Below are positions 40,161 through 47,772 of a stretch of DNA of 64,000 nt, piece after piece. Position 1 is the stretch's first letter. The number at the start of each line of letters is the position of its first letter. The translations under genes and the position numbers were made by a program. The notes under the pieces are model-generated. The model ran no database searches, was not told where the DNA came from, and saw only the letters and a program-made list of their open reading frames with translations. This DNA comes from Chryseobacterium arthrosphaerae (GTDB lineage: Bacteria; Bacteroidota; Bacteroidia; Flavobacteriales; Weeksellaceae), in NCBI RefSeq assembly GCF_001684965.1, contig NZ_MAYG01000001.1, forward strand, positions 2,356,001 to 2,420,000, in the 5' to 3' direction.

Positions 40161-40493
40161 CTATGAACAGCAATTGTTCACTTTGACTTCCTGGTTGAAG
40201 AATGCATTAAACTCGTTTTGAATCTCCTTCCATGCAGTGGCATCTATACAGTAACAAACAGATTTTCCTTCTACAGTACCCTGTATTACGCCCAGATTTT
40301 TCAGTTCTTTTAAATGCTGCGAAATCGTCGCTTGTGCTAATCCCAATTCATCTACCAAATCATTGCAAATACAAGCTTTCTGATTGATAATATGCTGCAG
40401 GATGGCAACTCTGGCGGGATGGCCCAAAACTTTGAACGCAGAAGCCAGTTTATTCTGCTCGTCTGTAAATATTTCTGACTTGGTAAGCCCCAT
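40161..40493 (-). CDS. ArsR-family metalloregulator
   Basis: A 110-residue winged-helix repressor. The family helix AFKVLGHPARVAILQHIINQKACICNDLVDELGLAQATISQHLKELKNLGVIQ (about 19-70) contains the HTH (LAQATISQHLKEL). The metal-site cysteines are CIC in helix 3 (41-43), CYC near 89-91 and the CCS end. Arsenite or antimonite binding by these Cys residues would release DNA. It heads the arsR-DUF6428-arsC operon and has a palindromic operator just upstream. Confidence 0.92.
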   Translation of the reverse strand: MGLTKSEIFTDEQNKLASAFKVLGHPARVAILQHIINQKACICNDLVDELGLAQATISQHLKELKNLGVIQGTVEGKSVCYCIDATAWKEIQNEFNAFFNQEVKVNNCCS

Positions 40494-40508
40494 ATTCTGT
40501 ATTTTATT

Positions 40509-40524
40509 ATCGCAATATTACGAT
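40509..40524. promoter_or_regulatory. ArsR-type operator upstream of arsR (ATCGCAATATTACGAT)
   Basis: A 16-base near-perfect palindrome 15 bases before the arsR start. A minus-strand -7 box TAATTTTG lies just upstream at 40540-40547, so a bound repressor would cover the start of the transcript. Confidence 0.7.
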
Positions 40525-40585
40525 TATAATTTTGAAAGACAAAATTACTGATGAAATTTTTCCATTTTACCTGTTGTGTGTACAA

Positions 40586-40618
40586 CAAAAAAGCAGGACT
40601 TATTTCTAAGTCCTGCTT
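40586..40618 (-). terminator. Rho-independent terminator of glnS
   Basis: A perfect 12-bp stem AAGCAGGACTTA / TAAGTCCTGCTT around TTTC, with a T run on the minus-strand transcript, 23 bases beyond the glnS stop. Confidence 0.9.
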
Positions 40619-40641
40619 CTATTGTATCTGTAGTCCTGAAA

Positions 40642-42315
40642 CTATTCAGGCTTATAAGAATCTTTTAAAGTTACGGTACGGTTGAATACCAATGTAGAAT
40701 CCGTAGAATCCTGGTCTTTGGTGAAGTACCCGATTCTCTGGAACTGTAATGGTTCTCCTATCGCTACATCTTTCAGGCTTGGTTCAGCAAAACCTTTCAC
40801 AGTAGTTACCGACTCAGGATTGATGAAGTTTAAGAAGTCTACGTCTTTTTCAGCATCCGGCTGCTCTACAGTAAACAACTGGTTGTAAATTCTTACTTCT
40901 ACAGGAATCGCATGTTTGGCAGATACCCAGTGAAGTGTTCCTTTTACTTTTCTTAAACTTTCTTCTGTTCCGCTTCCGGATTTACTCTTCTCATCATAAG
41001 TAGCATAGATGGTAGTGATCTCACCGTTTTCATCCTTTTCCACTCTTTCAGCTTTGATGATATAAGCAGATTTTAAACGAACTTCACCGCCCAGCTTCAG
41101 TCTGAAGAATTTATTGTTAGCTTCTTCTTTGAAGTCTTCACGTTCAATATACAGTTCTCTTGAGAAAGGAATTTCTCTTGTCCCTGCATTTTCCTGTTCC
41201 GGATTGTTTTCAGTTTCTAACCATTCTTCTTTATCTTCAGGATAGTTTTCGATCACCAGTTTTACAGGATCTACCACAGCCATCACACGCTTAGCCACTT
41301 TGTTCAGGTCCTCACGTACGCAGAAGTCCAGCAACTGGATTTCAATCAGGTTTTCTCTCTTCGCCACTCCCACTTTATCAATAAAGTTTCTGATGGAAGC
41401 CGGAGTGAATCCTTTTCTTCTCATTCCTGAAATGGTAGGCATTCTGGGATCATCCCATCCTGTCACCACGCCTTCGGCCACCAATCTCTGGAGCTTTCTT
41501 TTGGATGTGATCATATAGGAAACGTTCATCCTTGCAAATTCTCTCTGCTTGTTTTTAACCCTTCCTTCTTCGTAAACCTGGTCTAAATACCAATTGTAAA
41601 GCGGTCTGTGATTTTCAAACTCTAAGGAACAAAGTGAATGCGAAATTTGCTCAATATAATCGGATTCCCCATGAGCCCAGTCGTACATCGGATAAATTTT
41701 CCATGCTGTACCTGTTCTGTGGTGAGGTTTATTCAGGATTCTGTACATCACAGGGTCACGCATGTTCATATTCGGTGACACCATATCAATTTTTGCACGA
41801 AGTGACATTGAACCGCTTTCAAACTCTCCATTTTTCATTCTTTCAAACAGATCAAGAGATTCTTCTACCGGACGGTTTCTGTACGGAGATTCCACTCCCG
41901 GCTCAGCAGGATTTTTTCTCTGTTCTGTAATCACTTCAGACGGCTGCTCATCTACGTAAGCCTTGCCTTCCTTAATCAATTGTACTGCCCAATCATAAAG
42001 CTGCTGGAAGTAGTCTGATGCATACAATTCTTTATCCCATTTGAAACCCAGCCATTCAACGTCTTTTTTGATAGAATCTACGAATTCCTGTTCTTCTTTT
42101 TCAGGGTTCGTATCGTCGAAACGAAGGTTTACGGGAGCGTTGTATCTTTCACCCAGGCCAAAGTTGATGCAGATGGCTTTTGTATGCCCTACATGCAGGT
42201 ACCCGTTCGGCTCAGGGGGAAAACGGAAACGGATCTGATCTCTTTTCAGACCGTTCGCCAAATCATCTTCAATAATTTGCTCAATAAAATTGAGGGATTT
42301 TTTTTCTTCTTCCAT
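40642..42315 (-). CDS. glnS: Glutaminyl-tRNA synthetase
   Basis: A 557-residue class I synthetase that charges tRNA-Gln. The HIGH-type motif is PPEPNGYLHVGHTKAI (about 28-43). GlnRS-specific elements follow: DDTNPEKEEQEFVDSI, GWDDPRMPTISGMRRKGFTP (about 280-299), and the KMSKS equivalent MITSKRKLQRLV (about 266-277). The C-terminal beta-barrel anticodon-binding region ends NRTVTLKDSYKPE. The length and the GMRRRG-type motif distinguish it from GluRS. A direct glutamine-charging route is implied. It is monocistronic with its own terminator. Confidence 0.96.
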   Translation of the reverse strand: MEEEKKSLNFIEQIIEDDLANGLKRDQIRFRFPPEPNGYLHVGHTKAICINFGLGERYNAPVNLRFDDTNPEKEEQEFVDSIKKDVEWLGFKWDKELYASDYFQQLYDWAVQLIKEGKAYVDEQPSEVITEQRKNPAEPGVESPYRNRPVEESLDLFERMKNGEFESGSMSLRAKIDMVSPNMNMRDPVMYRILNKPHHRTGTAWKIYPMYDWAHGESDYIEQISHSLCSLEFENHRPLYNWYLDQVYEEGRVKNKQREFARMNVSYMITSKRKLQRLVAEGVVTGWDDPRMPTISGMRRKGFTPASIRNFIDKVGVAKRENLIEIQLLDFCVREDLNKVAKRVMAVVDPVKLVIENYPEDKEEWLETENNPEQENAGTREIPFSRELYIEREDFKEEANNKFFRLKLGGEVRLKSAYIIKAERVEKDENGEITTIYATYDEKSKSGSGTEESLRKVKGTLHWVSAKHAIPVEVRIYNQLFTVEQPDAEKDVDFLNFINPESVTTVKGFAEPSLKDVAIGEPLQFQRIGYFTKDQDSTDSTLVFNRTVTLKDSYKPE

Positions 42316-42470
42316 TAAGATTAGCTTTTATTTTTTAGCAAAAAAAGTTGTACAAAGTTACGGAAAAATTAGTGTTTTTGAAAGTGATTATTTAAAAGCC
42401 TTATTGTTTGTAATTCAGTATTTTTCATTAATTTAGAAAAAGCTAAAAACCATAACTCAAGTTACTAATC

Positions 42471-42773
42471 ATGGCCGTTTATATTTTGAATAACCGGAAA
42501 ATAGTCCGTCATAAAGGGGAAAGACTGGATTTTTTTTCCAATGAATACTCAATTCCCATCAGGATTGCCCAATCTAATTCTGACAATAATAAAGAACGTA
42601 CGGTCTCTTTATTGAATTCTGATATGACCTATAAAGTGTCTGAAGACTCTGAAAATTCTTTTAATAAGCTTTCTTTACTTGACAACCGGATTTCCATTAC
42701 GGAAATTTTCCAGCTTACACAAAAGTACTTACTCCGGGATCAGGTAAAACGGACCAACCCATTAACAGGTTGA
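42471..42773 (+). CDS. Hypothetical protein near the peptide cluster
   Basis: A 100-residue soluble protein that I do not recognise. It opens MAVYILNNRKIVRHKGERLDFFS and continues with mixed polar residues, lacking a signal peptide, TM helix or Cys. It is transcribed toward the GG-leader peptide genes about 640 bases downstream, but a hairpin near 43214 lies between, so a shared transcript is unlikely. Coding quality is reasonable (balanced composition, ATG start, divergent from glnS). Confidence 0.5.
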   Translation: MAVYILNNRKIVRHKGERLDFFSNEYSIPIRIAQSNSDNNKERTVSLLNSDMTYKVSEDSENSFNKLSLLDNRISITEIFQLTQKYLLRDQVKRTNPLTG

Positions 42774-43052
42774 AAAACATTCTTTTTAAACAGTTTGAAA
42801 TATGAGACCGGAACTCATGGAAATGATCTTCATTTTCACAGAGACAGAATGATATTTTTCAAAAATCATATGGAATAGATAGAAATATTATCATCAACAT
42901 ATTAAAAAATAACGAAAATATTTTCACAATTATTTCTTAATGATTAATTAAAAAAAACTTATAAAATTAAGCTTATGTTAAACTTACAGAAAGCCTTAAA
43001 AATGGCATAGAGATTGCCAATTCAATCTATAGAGAATTACAATTTTTTTATC

Positions 43053-43130
43053 ATGAGGAAGATTAAAAAAAAGTTTTCTTATATCTTAATGTATATAAAG
43101 AAAGCCATCTTTGTAAAAGATGTAATTTAA
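43053..43130 (+). CDS. 25-residue basic micro-ORF
   Basis: ATG to TAA encodes a 25-residue peptide starting MRKIKKKFSYILMYIKKAIF. It has seven Lys/Arg and a hydrophobic core, so it could be a membrane-active or regulatory peptide. It lies in the otherwise empty 42774-43415 gap, upstream of a hairpin terminator, which suggests a short transcript. It could also be chance in AT-rich DNA. Confidence 0.25.
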   Translation: MRKIKKKFSYILMYIKKAIFVKDVI

Positions 43131-43213
43131 AACCGAGTACCTAACCTTTAAAAAATCGAAGATTATCCGATCCAACAATTACTTTACCCTTTAATAAAGC
43201 CGAAAGAGAATCA

Positions 43214-43247
43214 AAATTCCTACAATTGAATTGCAGGAATTTATTTC
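43214..43247 (+). terminator. Hairpin terminator upstream of the peptide cluster
   Basis: Stem AAATTCCT-A-CAA / TTG-C-AGGAATTT with one internal mismatch, followed by TATTTCC. It separates the 42471 gene and the micro-ORF from the peptide genes. Confidence 0.5.
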
Positions 43248-43415
43248 CATGCGTTTGGTTACCTTATATGAATGCAGGTTTCTTTCCTTATTGTTTTTTT
43301 GCATTAGCATAAAAATCAGGCATTTTGTTAAATAATATTAAAATAATTCCCCAGTCATTGTATTATCAAAAAAGTTTCGGATATTTACTTATCAACCAAA
43401 CTAAAAACTTTTAAC

Positions 43416-43574
43416 GTGAAAAATCTAAAGAAATTAAGAACGGGAGAATTAAAGACCATCAAAGGCGGCATTATTCCCCGTGACTGTATGAGCTGGGATA
43501 CCCGATTAAGATGCTGCCGGCAATGGCTTCCTGAATCTTCAGACAGACCTGTCTGCCCGGATAATCCTTTTTAA
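43416..43574 (+). CDS. Double-glycine leader peptide, bacteriocin/RiPP-like, copy 1
   Basis: A 52-residue peptide starting at GTG. The leader VKNLKKLRTGELKTIKGG (Leu/Lys-rich amphipathic helix ending Gly-Gly at 17-18) matches the bacteriocin-type leader of Bacteroidetes, normally cleaved by a C39-peptidase ABC exporter. The predicted core begins IIPRDCMSWDTRLRCCRQW and ends in DRPVCPDNPF. It shares C-x2-W-x5-CC-R-x-W with the two following peptides. No modification enzyme or exporter lies nearby. The GTG start is supported by alignment with the ATG of copy 2. Confidence 0.75.
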   Translation: MKNLKKLRTGELKTIKGGIIPRDCMSWDTRLRCCRQWLPESSDRPVCPDNPF

Positions 43575-43635
43575 TTTTCAGAATTAAAATATTTATATTC
43601 AAAACTGAATCAACCAACTTTTTAAAATATTTATT

Positions 43636-43800
43636 ATGAAAAATCTAAAAAAAATCAATCGAGAAGAATTAAAGAGTATTAAAGGAGGAAGACCGCCTCT
43701 TGGATGTAATAACTGGAACCCAACAGCTGCATGCTGCAGAGCGTGGGCAGAGGGATACTGTGGGCCTACCTGCCCGGATTCACCTCCTCCCTATTGCTAG
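43636..43800 (+). CDS. Double-glycine leader peptide, bacteriocin/RiPP-like, copy 2
   Basis: A 54-residue peptide. The leader MKNLKKINREELKSIKGG is almost identical to copy 1. The core starts RPPLGCNNWNPTAACCRAW and continues with YCGPTCPDSPPPYC, giving six core cysteines, more than its neighbours. The shared C-x2-W-x5-CC-R-x-W pattern and leader show it is a paralog. The bases before the start resemble those before copy 1 (ATATTTA...TCAACCAA.CT), indicating tandem duplication with its upstream region. Disulfides or a post-translational modification are likely but not shown. Confidence 0.8.
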   Translation: MKNLKKINREELKSIKGGRPPLGCNNWNPTAACCRAWAEGYCGPTCPDSPPPYC

Positions 43801-43881
43801 TTAATTTACAAAACAGTATTTTGAGCCCAATCGGTGTCTCATTCTGATTAATAAACGGTTCAAAAGACTCCTTATAAATGT

Positions 43882-43915
43882 CCAATGCCTACAACTTGCG
43901 GCATTGGGCTTTTTA
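43882..43915 (+). terminator. Rho-independent terminator between peptide genes 2 and 3
   Basis: A perfect 8-bp stem CCAATGCC / GGCATTGG followed by GCTTTTTAG. A second inverted repeat (ATGGCAAT...ATTGCCAT) and a direct repeat TTAACCGGT lie just downstream at about 43917-43952, before gene 3, and may be an operator. Confidence 0.75.
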
Positions 43916-43988
43916 GTTAACCGGTGATGGCAATGTTAACCGGTATTGCCATTCAGCATTCACATTTAATCAAAAACAGAATAGTATC

Positions 43989-44156
43989 ATGAAAAAAACA
44001 GACAACAACTTCAAAAAACTGAACAAAAGAGAATTGAAAACCATCCAGGGAGGAAATATTCCTGTAGTTCCTATTGGCTGCAACAGCTGGGATTTCAAAG
44101 CCAGATGCTGCAGGGAATGGGATTGGGAACATTCGGAAAACCCAACTTGTCTTTAG
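43989..44156 (+). CDS. Double-glycine leader peptide, bacteriocin/RiPP-like, copy 3
   Basis: A 55-residue peptide. The leader MKKTDNNFKKLNKRELKTIQGG is longer by four residues but keeps the LNKRELKTIxGG core. The mature part, starting NIPVVPIGCNSWDFKARCC and followed by REW, shares C-x2-W-x5-CC-R-x-W with copies 1 and 2 and ends ENPTCL. Together the three define a small family with strict Cys and Trp spacing. It converges on menC with nine bases between the stops. Confidence 0.8.
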   Translation: MKKTDNNFKKLNKRELKTIQGGNIPVVPIGCNSWDFKARCCREWDWEHSENPTCL

Positions 44157-44165
44157 TCTATTTCT

Positions 44166-45170
44166 TTATACTTTGAACCACAGCAGCTCATTTCTGAGAT
44201 CTAGGCTGGATTCAAAATTATTGACAAATAAAGCTCCGGTGCCTAATCCTTGCGGCATCGGATTTTTTTTGGTGAATGTATATTGTGCAATGGCATTCAG
44301 TCCTATATTACTCTCCAGTGCTGAAGTGATCCACCAGCCAATATTTTGTTCCTCAGCCATGGAGATCCATTCGTCAGAACCGGCAAAGCCTCCTACTAAA
44401 GCAGGTTTCAGAATAATATACTGAGGTTGTATTGTTTCGAGCAGTTTTTTCTTTTCTGCAGGATCTGTAATTCCTATCAGTTCTTCATCCAAAGCAATCG
44501 GCGTGGGTGTCTGAGCGCATAATTCTGCCATATCGTTCCAGTTTCCGGCTCTGACCGGCTGTTCAATAGAATGAATATTCAGATCCGCCAGCTGCTGCAT
44601 AACAACCACCGCTTCCTCTTTACTGAATCCTCCATTGGCATCTACACGAAGTTCCAGCTGATCTTTGGAGAATTTCTCTCTCAGCTTCTGAAGAATCACA
44701 TGCTCAGATTTCCAGTCGACCCCGATTTTCAGTTTAATACAGTGAAATCCTTTTTCCAGTTTATCCTGAATCTGTTCTTCCATATAGCCGACGTCTCCCA
44801 TCCAGATCAGTCCGTTGATCATAATGGCCGATTTACCTTCCGTAAATTCACTGGGGAAATATAAATTCCCACCATATTTCAGATTCAGAACGGCCTGTTC
44901 GTAACCAAACCACAAAGACGGGAATTCTTTTAACTCCTCTTTTAAATAGGAAGGATCTTTTTCAATATTTTCACAAAGCCATTTCAGCTTTTCTTCATAA
45001 TCCGGCCTGTCATCATAGCTTAAGCCTCTGAAGATCGCACATTCCCCTACTCCTTTTTTGCCGTTTTCAGCAATCTCCAGAATAAAGGTTTCCTTATCAA
45101 GCAAAACGCCTCGAGATGTTCCACTCGGGCGTTTGAATTCTAACAGATATTTTAAATAATTTGCTTCCAT
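44166..45170 (-). CDS. menC: o-Succinylbenzoate synthase (enolase superfamily)
   Basis: A 334-residue enolase-superfamily enzyme of menaquinone synthesis. The catalytic set is complete: KxK in CIKLKIGVDW (about 144-153), metal ligands in RVDANGGF (about 174-181), SIEQP (about 199-203) and ALDEELIG (about 225-232), and the second Lys in YIILKPALVGG (about 250-260). It dehydrates SHCHC to o-succinylbenzoate. Its ATG abuts the fbp stop, so the two are co-transcribed. It complements menF and the MenI-like gene elsewhere in the window. Confidence 0.92.
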   Translation of the reverse strand: MEANYLKYLLEFKRPSGTSRGVLLDKETFILEIAENGKKGVGECAIFRGLSYDDRPDYEEKLKWLCENIEKDPSYLKEELKEFPSLWFGYEQAVLNLKYGGNLYFPSEFTEGKSAIMINGLIWMGDVGYMEEQIQDKLEKGFHCIKLKIGVDWKSEHVILQKLREKFSKDQLELRVDANGGFSKEEAVVVMQQLADLNIHSIEQPVRAGNWNDMAELCAQTPTPIALDEELIGITDPAEKKKLLETIQPQYIILKPALVGGFAGSDEWISMAEEQNIGWWITSALESNIGLNAIAQYTFTKKNPMPQGLGTGALFVNNFESSLDLRNELLWFKV

Positions 45171-46187
45171 TTATTTTACACTGTCGATACGCATAAATTC
45201 TTCTGCCTTTTCTACCATATCAACACTTCCGCAGAAGAACGGAATTCTCTGATGAAGTTCTGTAGGCTCTACTTCCAGGATTCTTCTGAAACCGTCTGTG
45301 GCCTTTCCTCCGGCCTGTTCTGCAAGGAATGCCATTGGATTACATTCGTATAACAATCTTAATTTACCGTTCGGAGCCTGGGAATATGAAGGATAGATAT
45401 AGATTCCTCCCTTCAGCATATTCCTGTGAAAATCGGCAACCAGAGAACCGATGTATCTTGAAGTATAAGGACGATCCCCTTCTTCCATCTGGCAATACTT
45501 AAGGTAATTTTTTACTCCCTGAGGAAATTTGATATAATTTCCTTCGTTGATGGAATAAATCTTACCTGTTTTTGGGAAGGTCATATTCGGGTGTGAAAGG
45601 TAATAAGTACCAAGAGAAGGATCCAGTGTAAATCCGTTTACTCCGTTTCCTGTAGTATATACGATCATTGTGGAAGATCCGTAAATAACATATCCTGCTG
45701 CAATCTGGTTGATCCCTTTTTGTAGGAAGTCTTCCAGTTTAACAGGAGTTCCCGGTTCAGTTACTCTTCTGTAAATAGAGAAAATAGTTCCTACGGAAAC
45801 ATTCACGTCGATATTGGAAGATCCGTCCAAAGGATCAATCAATACCACATATTTACTTAAATGACCATTTTCACCGCATTTGATATCGATAAAATCATCA
45901 TTTTCTTCAGATGCAATACCACAAACAACCTCTCTTTGAGACAAAGCCGTAATAAAAATTTCATTAGCGATCACATCCAGTTTCTGCTGTTCCTCACCCT
46001 GAATATTCTGGTTTCCCGCAGCGCCTGTTATATCTACAATTCCTGCTTTATTTACTTCTCTGTTTACCACTTTAGAAGCCAGTCTTATTGCACTGAGAAG
46101 ACGGGAAAATTCACCTGTGGAATACTGAAAATCGTCCTGCTTATCAATAAGAAACTCTCCTAAAGTCTGTAATGGCTGATTTGACAT
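45171..46187 (-). CDS. fbp: Class I fructose-1,6-bisphosphatase
   Basis: A 338-residue FBPase of gluconeogenesis. Key sites are [11 protein letters not shown] (metal-binding acids, about 95-105), the signature [26 protein letters not shown] (about 115-140) with DPx[27 protein letters not shown] (about 240-262) and [24 protein letters not shown]. Length and motifs match class I. It heads an operon with menC, an unusual metabolic pairing. Allosteric control by AMP is known for the family but cannot be judged here. Confidence 0.95.
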   Translation of the reverse strand: MSNQPLQTLGEFLIDKQDDFQYSTGEFSRLLSAIRLASKVVNREVNKAGIVDITGAAGNQNIQGEEQQKLDVIANEIFITALSQREVVCGIASEENDDFIDIKCGENGHLSKYVVLIDPLDGSSNIDVNVSVGTIFSIYRRVTEPGTPVKLEDFLQKGINQIAAGYVIYGSSTMIVYTTGNGVNGFTLDPSLGTYYLSHPNMTFPKTGKIYSINEGNYIKFPQGVKNYLKYCQMEEGDRPYTSRYIGSLVADFHRNMLKGGIYIYPSYSQAPNGKLRLLYECNPMAFLAEQAGGKATDGFRRILEVEPTELHQRIPFFCGSVDMVEKAEEFMRIDSVK

Positions 46188-46511
46188 ATTTTTCTTTTTA
46201 CTTTTCCCCCAAATTTCGGAAAATTTATTGCATTAAGAAAATTTAATTACAAAACAGGTTACTCACTGTATTTCAGCGAAGTATCATTCAAACACAACAT
46301 AATATTAAGCAGTTACATGCAATTCAACGTCCAGATTTGCTATTCCGGAGGCGCAAAAAAACCGGATTATTTCATGAATTGTTGATTTTAAGGAAATCTT
46401 AATTCTATCGGGCTGCCAGGCTATTTCATATCTCGTTGTAAATTTATAATTTTGACGTCCGTAAAAAACTCATGTAATTTTTTATCTAACAATTTTATTT
46501 TTAACAATTTA
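46188..46511. other. Divergent intergenic region between fbp and aspartate kinase
   Basis: A 324-base divergent promoter region. A plus-strand -7 box TAATTTTG lies at 46447-46454, about 58 bases before the aspartate kinase ATG. No terminator, repeat or ORF of note was seen. Confidence 0.5.
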
Positions 46512-47750
46512 ATGAAAATTTTCAAGTTTGGTGGAGCGTCTGTAAAAGACGCCGAGAGTGTGAAAAATGTGTCCATGGTTCTAAAAAGCCAGGGATTTGC
46601 CAAATGTTTGCTGGTGATTTCAGCAATGGGCAAGACGACAAATGAGTTGGAAAAAGTTGTAGAACTTTATTTCAAAAAAGATAACTATCAAGCTGAGATT
46701 GAAAAGATAAAACGAAAACACATTGAGATTGCGGAAGGTCTTTTTCCTGAGAATCATGCGGTTTTTGCTGAAATCAATCTCTTCTTTGATGATATCGATT
46801 CTTTTTTAAGAAGAAATAAATCTCCTAATTACGACTTCGTGTATGATCAGGTGGTGAGCTGCGGAGAAATGATTTCCACAAAAATTGTAAGCGAGTACCT
46901 GAATGAAATTCAGTTTACCAACCAGTGGCTGGATGCCAGGGATTATATCAAAACAGATAACTCATACAGGGAAGGTACGGTAGACTGGACGAGAACTGAA
47001 GAATTCATCAAAAATCTTAATCCGGAAATCTGCTATGTTACCCAGGGCTTCATTGGTTCTGATGACAATAATTTTACGGTAACATTAGGACGAGAGGGAT
47101 CTGATTATTCTGCAGCTATTTTCGCGTATTGCCTGAATGCTGAAGCGATGACAATCTGGAAAGATGTACCCGGGGTGATGACAGGAGATCCGAGAAAATT
47201 TGAGGATGTATCCCTTCTTTCAAATATTTCTTATGAAGAGGCGATCGAAATGGCTTATTACGGAGCAAGTGTAATTCACCCGAAAACATTACAGCCTTTA
47301 CAGCAAAAAAACATTCCTTTTTATGTAAAATCTTTCGTAGATCCTACCAAAGAAGGAACAAAAGTAGGTGCTTCAGACAAGAACCAACATGAGGAGTCTT
47401 ATATTTTAAAAGAAAACCAGGCTTTACTGAAAATTTCCACAAGGGATTTCTCTTTCATTGCGGAAGATCATATGAGCTTGATTTTCGGGTATCTGTCTAA
47501 ATATAAGATCAAGGTTTCCCTGATGCAGAACTCTGCTATATCACTGGCATTGTGCCTGGAAGATAAATTTAATCAACTTGAAGAACTTAATGAAGAGCTT
47601 CAAAAAATTTTTAAAACCGAAGCAATTAAAAATGTATCTTTATTCACAGTAAGAAATGCGAAGATGGATCACATTGACAGATTTTACCAGGAAAAAAATG
47701 TATTATTGGAACAAATTTCCAAGAATACACTTCAAATGGTAACACAATAA
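46512..47750 (+). CDS. Aspartate kinase (monofunctional)
   Basis: A 412-residue kinase that starts the lysine/threonine/methionine pathway. Start ATG 46512 gives MKIFKFGGASVKDAES, the family KFGGxSV motif with Ala at the usual Thr. The kinase domain continues with DFVYDQVVSCGEMIST, FIGSDDNNFTVTLGREGSDYSA (about 197-218) and AMTIWKDVPGVMTGDPRK (about 227-244). The last 130 residues form ACT regulatory domains. The longer open frame to 46452 is rejected because it adds an unrelated leader. No homoserine dehydrogenase is fused to it. Confidence 0.92.
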   Translation: MKIFKFGGASVKDAESVKNVSMVLKSQGFAKCLLVISAMGKTTNELEKVVELYFKKDNYQAEIEKIKRKHIEIAEGLFPENHAVFAEINLFFDDIDSFLRRNKSPNYDFVYDQVVSCGEMISTKIVSEYLNEIQFTNQWLDARDYIKTDNSYREGTVDWTRTEEFIKNLNPEICYVTQGFIGSDDNNFTVTLGREGSDYSAAIFAYCLNAEAMTIWKDVPGVMTGDPRKFEDVSLLSNISYEEAIEMAYYGASVIHPKTLQPLQQKNIPFYVKSFVDPTKEGTKVGASDKNQHEESYILKENQALLKISTRDFSFIAEDHMSLIFGYLSKYKIKVSLMQNSAISLALCLEDKFNQLEELNEELQKIFKTEAIKNVSLFTVRNAKMDHIDRFYQEKNVLLEQISKNTLQMVTQ

Positions 47751-47772
47751 TATTAATTGCGACTAAACACAC

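Noticed and set aside
43917..43952. TTAACCGGT direct repeat with ATGGCAAT/ATTGCCAT as a recombination site
   Set aside because: It is too short and single-copy; an operator or hairpin upstream of peptide gene 3 is simpler, and no recombinase is nearby.
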